Shown: piece by piece, positions 55,301 through 64,000 of the stretch
Layout of the letters: each line of letters starts with the position of its first letter
Numbering within the stretch: the stretch's first letter is position 1
Origin: Norana najaformis
Lineage: Eukaryota; Annelida; Clitellata; Crassiclitellata; Hormogastridae
Direction of reading: 5' to 3'
DNA length: 64,000 nt
NCBI GenBank assembly: GCA_964023275.1
Contig: OZ029917.1
Coordinates: forward strand, 20,274,488 to 20,338,487
The notes under the pieces: generated by a model
Told to the model about the DNA's origin: nothing
What the model saw: only the letters and a program-made list of their open reading frames with translations
Database searches by the model: none
Program-made: the position numbers and the translations under genes

Positions 55301-56232
55301 AGAGCTGCTCGGAGGTGCTCGTAGCTTCTTCGAGATGCTCGCAAAAATTTTGGGTGTGCGCCCGTCTGATGGGAGCTGCTCGGAGCTTCTCCGAGATGCT
55401 CCAAAAAGTTTGGGCGCTGTGCCCGGCTGTTCGGTGATGCTCAGAAATGCTCGGAACTTCTCCGAAATGCTGCGACATATATTTCGGCTCTACGCCCGGC
55501 TGGCCTCTGCGAGTCTCACGGCTGCAAGTCGATGCTGACCGGCTGTGTTCATGCTGGCCCGCTTCGATCCGATGCAAGCCGCCTAATCTTCGATGCTGAC
55601 CGTCTATGTCGATTGTGACCAGCTGTTTGTCGATGCTGGCATGCTGCGAGTCGATGTTGACCGGCTGCGTCGATGCTGGCCCGCTGTGAGTCGATGTTGA
55701 CCGTTTGTGTGTCGATGCTGGCCGCCTATTTTGTCGATGCCTACCGGCTGTGTGTCGATGCTTGCCCACTGCGAGTCGATGATGGCCGCCTGTTTGTCGA
55801 CTCTGACCGGGTGCGAGTCGATTCTGACCGGCTGTGTCGATGCTGGCCGGCGGCGAGTCGAGGCTAACTGCCTGTGTCGATGCTGGCCCACTGCGAAGCG
55901 ATGCTGGCCGCCTATTTTTCGATCCTCACCGTCTGTGTGTGTGTCGATGCTGACCGGCTGCTCGTAGCTGCTCGGAGTTTCTCCGAGATGCTCCGAAAAT
56001 TTTGGGCGCAGCGCCCGGCTGTGCGGAGCTACTCGGAGCTGCTCGGAGCTGCTCGGAGCTGCTCGTAGCTGCTCGGAGCTGCTCGGAACTGCTCAGAGCT
56101 TTTCCGACATGCTCGGAAAATTTTGGGTGATGCGCCCGTCTGTTGGGAGCTGCTTGGAGCTTCTCCGAGATGCTCCAAATATTATGGGCGTTGCGCCCGG
56201 CTGTTCGGAGCTGCTAGGAGTCTCTCCGAGAT
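52367..56232. repeat. Satellite higher-order unit 2 (3866 bp)
   Basis: Same length as unit 1, with only a handful of substitutions seen (for example at 53325 and 53518). This indicates a very recent tandem duplication or strong homogenisation. Confidence 0.9.
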
Positions 56233-57846
56233 GCGAGTCGATGCTGACCGAATGTTTTTCGATGCTGACCGACGGTGTGTTGATGATGGCCGCCTGTGTG
56301 TCGATGCTGGCCCGCTGCGAGTCGATGCTGACCACTTGCTTTTCGATGCTGACCGGCTGTGAGTCGATGCCGACCGGCTTTGTGTCGATGCTGGCCCGCT
56401 GTGAGTCGATGTTGACCGTTTGTGTGTCGATGCTGGCCGCCTATTTGTCGATGCCTACCGGCTGTGTGTCGATGCTTGCCCACTTCGAGTCGATGCTGGC
56501 CGCCTGTTTGTCGACTCTGACCGGGTGCGAGTCGATTCTGACCGGCTGTGTCGATGCTGGCCGGCGGCGAGTCGAGGCTAACTGCCTGCGTCGATGCTGT
56601 CCGCCTGTTCGTCTATGCTGACCGGCTGTGTGTCAATGCTGGCCCGCTGCGCGTCGATGCTGCGCCCGGCTGTTCGGAGCTGATCGGAGCTTCTCCGAGA
56701 TGCTCTGTAAATTTTGGGAGCTGCGAAAATTTTAGGCGCTGCGCCCGGCTGTTCGGAGCTTTTCGGAGCTGCTTGGAACTTCTCAGAGATGCTCCGAAAA
56801 TTCTGGGACCTGCGCCCCGGTGTGAGGAGCTGCTCGGAGCTTCTGGTAGCTGCTCCGAATTGCTCCAAAAATTTTGGGCGCCGCTCCCGGCTGTTTGGAG
56901 CTGCTCGGAGCTTCTCTAGAATTCTCGGAAAATTTTGGGCGCTGCGCCGGGGTGTTCGGAGCTGCTCGAGATGCTCCGCAAATTTTGGGGTCTGCGCCCG
57001 GCTGTTCGTTCGGAGCTCGTCGAAACTGTTCGGAACTTCTTCGAGATGCTCCGAAAATTTCGGGCGCTGCGGCCGGCTGTACAGAGCTGCTCGGAGGTGC
57101 TCGTAGCTTCTTCGAGATGCTCGGAAAATTTTGGGTGCTGCGCCCGTCTGATGGGAGCTGCTCGGAGCTTCTCCGAGATGCTCCAAAAAGTTTGGGCGCT
57201 GTGCCCGGCTGTTCGGTGATGCTCAGAAATGCTCGGAACTTCTCCGAAATGCTGCGACATATATTTCGGCTCTACGCCCGGCTGGCCTCTGCGAGTCTCA
57301 CGGCTGCAAGTCGATGCTGACCGGCTGTGTTCATGCTGGCCCGCTTCGATCCGATGCAAGCCGCCTAATCTTCGATGCTGACCGTCTATGTCGATTGTGA
57401 CCAGCTGTTTGTCGATGCTGGCATGCTGCGAGTCGATGTTGACCGGCTGCGTCGATGCTGGCCCGCTGTGAGTCGATGTTGACCGTTTGTGTGTCGATGC
57501 TGGCCGCCTATTTTGTCGATGCCTACCGGCTGTGTGTCGATGCTTGCCCACTGCGAGTCGATGATGGCCGCCTGTTTGTCGACTCTGACCGGGTGCGAGT
57601 CGATTCTGACCGGCTGTGTCGATGCTGGCCGGCGGCTGTGTGTGTCGATGCTGACCGGCTGCTCGTAGCTGCTCGGAGTTTCTCCGAGATGCTCCGAAAA
57701 TTTTGGGCGCAGCGCCCGGCACATGCTCGGAAAATTTTGGGTGATGCGCCCGTCTGTTGGGAGCTGCTTGGAGCTTCTCCGAGATGCTCCAAATATTATG
57801 GGCGTTGCGCCCGGCTGTTCGGAGCTGCTAGGAGTCTCTCCGAGAT
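56233..57846. repeat. Satellite higher-order unit 3 (1614 bp)
   Basis: Starts like units 1-2 but jumps from the first B block (about 57140) into the third B block, and lacks part of the final A and B blocks (junctions near 57630 and 57720). A deletion derivative 2252 bp shorter. Confidence 0.88.
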
Positions 57847-60229
57847 GCGAGTCGATGCTGACCGAATGTTTTTCGATGCTGACCGACGGTGTGTTGATGA
57901 TGGCCGCCTGTGTGTCGATGCTGGCCCGCTGCGAGTCGATGCTGACCACTTGCTTTTCGATGCTGACCGGCTGTGAGTCGATGCCGACCGGCTTTGTGTC
58001 GATGCTGGCCCGCTGTGAGTCGATGTTGACCGTTTGTGTGTTGATGCTGGCCGCCTATTTGTCGATGCCTACCGGCTGTGTGTCGATGCTTGCCCACTTC
58101 GAGTCGATGCTGGCCGCCTGTTTGTCGACTCTGACCGGGTGCGAGTCGATTCTGACCGGCTGTGTCGATGCTGGCCGGCGGCGAGTCGAGGCTAACTGCC
58201 TGCGTCGATGCTGTCCGCCTGTTCGTCTATGCTGACCGGCTGTGTGTCAATGCTGGCCCGCTGCGCGTCGATGCTGCGCCCGGCTGTTCGGAGCTGATCG
58301 GAGCTTCTCCGAGATGCTCTGTAAATTTTGGGAGCTGCGAAAATTTTAGGCGGTGCGTCCGGCTGTTCAGAGCTTTTCGGAGCTGGTTGAAACTTCTCAG
58401 AGATGCTCCGAAAATTCTGGGACCTGCGCCCCGGTGTGAGGAGCTGCTCGGAGCTTCTGGTAGCTGCTCCGAATTGCTCCAAAAATTTTGGGCGCCGCTC
58501 CCGGCTGTTTGGAGCTGCTCGGAGCTTCTCTAGAATTCTCGGAAAATTTTGGGCGCTGCGCCGGGGTGTTCGGAGCTGCTCGAGATGCTCCGCAAATTTT
58601 GGGGTCTGCGCCCGGCTGTTCGTTCGGAGCTCGTCGAAACTGTTCGGAACTTCTTCGAGATGCTCCGAAAATTTCGGGCGCTGCGGCCGGCTGTACAGAG
58701 CTGCTCGGAGGTGCTCGTAGCTTCTTCGAGATGCTCGGAAAATTTTGGGTGCTGCGCCCGTCTGTTGGGAGCTGCTTGGAGCTTCTCCGAGATGCTCCAA
58801 ATATTATGGGCGTTACGCCCGGCTGTTCGGAGCTGCTAGGAGTCTCTCCGAGATGCGAGTCGATGCTGACCGAATGTTTTTCGATGCTGACCGACGGTGT
58901 GTCGATGCTGGCCCGCTGCGAGTCGATGCTGGCCGGCTGTTTGTCGATGCTGGCCGGCTGTTTGTCGATGCTGACTGTCTGTGTGTCGATGCTGGCCCGC
59001 TGCGAGTCGATGCTGGCCGCCTATTTGTCGATGCCTACCGGCTGTGTGTCGATGCTTGCCCACTGCGATTCGATGCTGGCCGCCTGTTTGTCGACGCTGA
59101 CCGGGTGCAAGTCGATGTTGACCGCCTGTGTCGATGCTGACCGGCTGCGAGTCGATGCTGGCCGGCTGTTTGTCGATGATGACCGTCTGTGTGTAGATGG
59201 TGGCCGGCTGCGAGTCGATGCTGACCGGCTGTGCGATGATGCTGCTCGGAGCTTGTCCGAGATGCTCCGAAAATTTCGGGCGCTGCGGCTTCTGTACAGA
59301 GCTGCTCGGAGGTGCTCGTAGCTTCTTCGAGATGCTCGCAAAAATTTTGGGTGTGCGCCCGTCTGATGGGAGCTGCTCGGAGCTTCTCCGAGATGCTCCA
59401 AAAAGTTTGGGCGCTGTGCCCGGCTGTTCGGTGATGCTCAGAAATGCTCGGAACTTCTCCGAAATGCTGCGACATATATTTCGGCTCTACGCCCGGCTGG
59501 CCTCTGCGAGTCTCACGGCTGCAAGTCGATGCTGACCGGCTGTGTTCATGCTGGCCCGCTTCGATCCGATGCAAGCCGCCTAATCTTCGATGCTGACCGT
59601 CTATGTCGATTGTGACCAGCTGTTTGTCGATGCTGGCATGCTGCGAGTCGATGTTGACCGGCTGCGTCGATGCTGGCCCGCTGTGAGTCGATGTTGACCG
59701 TTTGTGTGTCGATGCTGGCCGCCTATTTTGTCGATGCCTACCGGCTGTGTGTCGATGCTTGCCCACTGCGAGTCGATGATGGCCGCCTGTTTGTCGACTC
59801 TGACCGGGTGCGAGTCGATTCTGACCGGCTGTGTCGATGCTGGCCGGCGGCGAGTCGAGGCTAACTGCCTGTGTCGATGCTGGCCCACTGCGAAGCGATG
59901 CTGGCCGCCTATTTTTCGATCCTCACCGTCTGTGTGTGTGTCGATGCTGACCGGCTGCTCGTAGCTGCTCGGAGTTTCTCCGAGATGCTCCGAAAATTTT
60001 GGGCGCAGCGCCCGGCTGTGCGGAGCTACTCGGAGCTGCTCGGAGCTGCTCGGAGCTGCTCGTAGCTGCTCGGAGCTGCTCGGAACTGCTCAGAGCTTTT
60101 CCGACATGCTCGGAAAATTTTGGGTGATGCGCCCGTCTGTTGGGAGCTGCTTGGAGCTTCTCCGAGATGCTCCAAATATTATGGGCGTTGCGCCCGGCTG
60201 TTCGGAGCTGCTAGGAGTCTCTCCGAGAT
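57847..60229. repeat. Satellite higher-order unit 4 (2383 bp)
   Basis: Contains the unit-start signature again at about 58855, followed by an A block with two adjacent 21-bp monomers GCCGGCTGTTTGTCGATGCT. 1483 bp shorter than units 1-2. Confidence 0.88.
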
Positions 60230-62602
60230 GCGAGTCGATGCTGACCGAATGTTTTACGATGCTGACCGACGGTGTGTTGATGATGGCCGCCTGTGTGTCG
60301 ATGCTGGCCCGCTGCGAGTCGATGCTGACCACTTGCTTTTCGATGCTGACCGGCTGTGAGTCGATGCCGACCGGCTTTGTGTCGATGCTGGCCCGCTGTG
60401 AGTCGATGTTGACCGTTTGTGTGTTGATGCTGGCCGCCTATTTGTCGATGCCTACCGGCTGTGTGTCGATGCTTGCCCACTTCGAGTCGATGCTGGCCGC
60501 CTGTTTGTCGACTCTGACCGGGTGCGAGTCGATTCTGACCGGCTGTGTCGATGCTGGCCGGCGGCGAGTCGAGGCTAACTGCCTGCGTCGATGCTGTCCG
60601 CCTGTTCGTCTATGCTGACCGGCTGTGTGTCAATGCTGGCCCGCTGCGCGTCGATGCTGCGCCCGGCTGTTCGGAGCTGATCGGAGCTTCTCCGAGATGC
60701 TCTGTAAATTTTGGGAGCTGCGAAAATTTTAGGCGGTGCGTCCGGCTGTTCAGAGCTTTTCGGAGCTGCTTGAAACTTCTCAGAGATGCTCCGAAAATTC
60801 TGGGACCTGCGCCCCGGTGTGAGGAGCTGCTCGGAGCTTCTGGTAGCTGCTCCGAATTGCTCCAAAAATTTTGGGCGCCGCTCCCGGCTGTTTGGAGCTG
60901 CTCGGAGCTTCTCTAGAATTCTCGGAAAATTTTGGGCGCTGCGCCGGGGTGTTCGGAGCTGCTCGAGATGCTCCGCAAATTTTGGGGTCTGCGCCCGGCT
61001 GTTCGTTCGGAGCTCGTCGAAACTGTTCGGAACTTCTTCGAGATGCTCCGAAAATTTCGGGCGCTGCGGCCGGCTGTACAGAGCTGCTCGGAGGTGCTCG
61101 TAGCTTCTTCGAGATGCTCGGAAAATTTTGGGTGCTGCGCCCGTCTGTTGGGATCTGCTTGGAGCTTCTCCGAGATGCTCCAAATATTATGGGCGTTACG
61201 CCCGGCTATTCGGAGCTGCTAGGAGTCTCTCCGAGATGCGAGTCGATGCTGACCGAATGTTTTTCGATGCTGACCGACGGTGTGTCGATGCTGGCCCGCT
61301 GCGAGTCGATGCTGGCCGGCTGTTTGTCGATGCTGGCCGGCTGTTTGTCGATGCTGACTGTCTGTGTGTCGATGCTGGCCCGCTGCGAGTCGATGCTGGC
61401 CGCCTATTTGTCGATGCCTACCGGCTGTGTGTCGATGCTTGCCCACTGCGATTCGATGCTGGCCGCCTGTTTGTCGACGCTGACCGGGTGCAAGTCGATG
61501 TTGACCGCCTGTGTCGATGCTGACCGGCTGCGAGTCGATGCTGGCCGGCTGTTTGTCGATGATGACCGTCTGTGTGTAGATGGTGGCCGGCTGCGAGTCG
61601 ATGCTGACCGGCTGTGCGATGATGCTGCTCGGAGCTTGTCCGAGATGCTCCGAAAATTTCGGGCGCTGCGGCTTCTGTACAGAGCTGCTCGGAGGTGCTC
61701 GTAGCTTCTTCGAGATGCTCGCAAAAATTTTGGGTGTGCGCCCGTCTGATGGGAGCTGCTCGGAGCTTCTCCGAGATGCTCCAAAAAGTTTGGGCGCTGT
61801 GCCCGGCTGTTCGGTGATGCTCAGAAATGCTCGGAACTTCTCCGAAATGCTGCGACATATATTTCGGCTCTACGCCCGGCTGGCCTCTGCGAGTCTCACG
61901 GCTGCAAGTCGATGCTGACCGGCTGTGTTCATGCTGGCCCGCTTCGATCCGATGCAAGCCGCCTAATCTTCGATGCTGACCGTCTATGTCGATTGTGACC
62001 AGCTGTTTGTCGATGCTGGCATGCTGCGAGTCGATGTTGACCGGCTGCGTCGATGCTGGCCCGCTGTGAGTCGATGTTGACCGTTTGTGTGTCGATGCTG
62101 GCCGCCTATTTTGTCGATGCCTACCGGCTGTGTGTCGATGCTTGCCCACTGCGAGTCGATGATGGCCGCCTGTTTGTCGACTCTGACCGGGTGCGAGTCG
62201 ATTCTGACCGGCTGTGTCGATGCTGGCCGGCGGCGAGTCGAGGCTAACTGCCTGTGTCGATGCTGGCCCACTGCGAAGCGATGCTGGCCGCCTATTTTTC
62301 GATCCTCACCGTCTGTGTGTGTGTCGATGCTGACCGGCTGCTCGTAGCTGCTCGGAGTTTCTCCGAGATGCTCCGAAAATTTTGGGCGCAGCGCCCGGCT
62401 GTGCGGAGCTACTCGGAGCTGCTCGGAGCTGCTCGGAGCTGCTCGTAGCTGCTCGGAACTGCTCAGAGCTTTTCCGACATGCTCGGAAAATTTTGGGTGA
62501 TGCGCCCGTCTGTTGGGAGCTGCTTGGAGCTTCTCCGAGATGCTCCAAATATTATGGGCGTTGCGCCCGGCTGTTCGGAGCTGCTAGGAGTCTCTCCGAG
62601 AT
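60230..62602. repeat. Satellite higher-order unit 5 (2373 bp)
   Basis: Nearly identical to unit 4 and exactly 10 bp shorter, through loss of one GCTCGGAGCT decamer near 62450. Confidence 0.88.
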
Positions 62603-64000
62603 GCGAGTCGATGCTGACCGAATGTTTTTCGATGCTGACCGACGGTGTGTTGATGATGGCCGCCTGTGTGTCGATGCTGGCCCGCTGCGAGTCGATGCTG
62701 ACCACTTGCTTTTCGATGCTGACCGGCTGTGAGTCGATGCCGACCGGCTTTGTGTCGATGCTGGCCCGCTGTGAGTCGATGTTGACCGTTTGTGTGTCGA
62801 TGCTGGCCGCCTATTTGTCGATGCCTACCGGCTGTGTGTCGATGCTTGCCCACTTCGAGTCGATGCTGGCCGCCTGTTTGTCGACTCTGACCGGGTGCGA
62901 GTCGATTCTGACCGGCTGTGTCGATGCTGGCCGGCGGCGAGTCGAGGCTAACTGCCTGCGTCGATGCTGTCCGCCTGTTCGTCTATGCTGACCGGCTGTG
63001 TGTCAATGCTGGCCCGCTGCGCGTCGATGCTGCGCCCGGCTGTTCGGAGCTGATCGGAGCTTCTCCGAGATGCTCTGTAAATTTTGGGAGCTGCGAAAAT
63101 TTTAGGCGGTGCGCCCGGCTGTTCGGAGCTTTTCGGAGCTGCTTGAAACTTCTCAGAGATGCTCCGAAAATTCTGGGACCTGCGCCCCGGTGTGAGGAGC
63201 TGCTCGGAGCTTCTGGTAGCTGCTCCGAATTGCTCCAAAAATTTTGGGCGCCGCTCCCGGCTGTTTGGAGCTGCTCGGAGCTTCTCTAGAATTCTCGGAA
63301 AATTTTGGGCGCTGCGCCGGGGTGTTCGGAGCTGCTCGAGATGCTCCGCAAATTTTGGGGTCTGCGCCCGGCTGTTCGTTCGGAGCTCGTCGAAACTGTT
63401 CGGAACTTCTTCGAGATGCTCCGAAAATTTCGGGCGCTGCGGCCGGCTGTACAGAGCTGCTCGGAGGTGCTCGTAGCTTCTTCGAGATGCTCGGAAAATT
63501 TTGGGTGCTGCGCCCGTCTGTTGGGATCTGCTTGGAGCTTCTCCGAGATGCTCCAAATATTATGGGCGTTACGCCCGGCTATTCGGAGCTGCTAGGAGTC
63601 TCTCCGAGATGCGAGTCGATGCTGACCGAATGTTTTTCGATGCTGACCGACGGTGTGTCGATCCTGGCCCGCTGCGAGTCGATGCTGGCCGCCTATTTGT
63701 CGATGCCTACCGGCTGTGTGTCGATGCTTGCCCACTGCGATTCGATGCTGGCCGCCTGTTTGTCGACGCTGACCGGGTGCAAGTCGATGTTGACCGCCTG
63801 TGTCGATGCTGACCGGCTGCGAGTCGATGCTGGCCGGCTGTTTGTCGATGATGACCGTCTGTGTGTAGATGGTGGCCGGCTGCGAGTCGATGCTGACCGG
63901 CTGTGCGATGATGCTGCTCGGAGCTTGTCCGAGATGCTCCGAAAATTTCGGGCGCTGCGGCTTCTGTACAGAGCTGCTCGGAGGTGCTCGTAGCTTCTTC
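62603..64000. repeat. Satellite higher-order unit 6 (partial)
   Basis: Follows unit 5 but lacks 84 bp (four 21-bp monomers) near 63670. It is cut by the window edge. Confidence 0.88.

Larger units (their letters stand above)
48240..64000. repeat. GC-rich higher-order satellite array (open at right edge)
   Basis: From about 48290 to the window end, two monomer types alternate. Type A is 21 bp (consensus like GTCGATGCTGACCGGCTG plus TGT, variants GCCCGCTGC and GCCGCCTAT). Type B is about 61 bp, with successive blocks TGTTCGGAGCTG, CTCGGAGCTTCTCCGAGATG, CTCCGAAAATTTTGGG and CGCTGCGCCCGGC. A and B blocks of roughly 270-900 bp alternate and build higher-order units. GC content is far above that of the flank. 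The first part (48240-48290) is a transition with degraded monomers. Confidence 0.95.

Noticed and set aside
48193..64000. Dozens of ORFs of 60-318 codons on both strands of the satellite
   Set aside because: All are low-complexity heptad repeats, overlap in several frames on both strands, and exist because the 21-bp monomer is divisible by three. No start context, splice structure or domain supports them.

Overview
This is metazoan nuclear DNA: split genes with GT-AG introns, many decayed LINE retrotransposons, tRNA-derived SINEs, a pogo/Tigger-like transposon relic and, in the last 15.8 kb, a young satellite array. The LINEs include CR1/L2-like elements, one carrying a 2A-like motif upstream of its endonuclease; such elements are known from sea urchins, lancelets and molluscs. 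Short AGGCCTA-rich motifs recur. I infer a marine invertebrate (deuterostome or lophotrochozoan) but cannot name a species.

Three host genes were rebuilt exon by exon, with splice sites and reading phases that agree at every internal junction. (1) Plus strand, about 4753-18653: the 3' six exons of a single-pass membrane protein with a juxtamembrane EGF-like domain and a basic cytoplasmic tail. (2) Minus strand, 32807-21612: a 13-exon, 510-residue MEIOB orthologue (meiosis-specific RPA1-like OB-fold protein), convergent with gene 1. (3) Plus strand, 41245-47043: a complete three-exon gene for a secreted 119-residue Ly6/uPAR (three-finger) protein with ten cysteines.

Mobile DNA fills most of the rest. 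A decayed APE/RT LINE lies at 300-2640 (minus). CR1/L2-like LINE 3' ends lie near 5.4, 11.5, 13.1, 22.8, 33.8 and 46.3 kb. At 37.2-39.7 kb there is a compound LINE locus: one LINE with an inverted 5' part, itself interrupted by a second, 5'-truncated LINE flanked by a 10-bp target-site duplication.

From about 48.29 kb to the window end there is a GC-rich satellite built from 21-bp monomers (A blocks) alternating with 61-bp hairpin-rich monomers (B blocks), plus a 10-bp sub-array. These form higher-order units of 3866, 3866, 1614, 2383 and 2373 bp and a partial sixth. The first two are almost identical. The many long ORFs there arise because 21 is a multiple of three; I do not regard them as genes.
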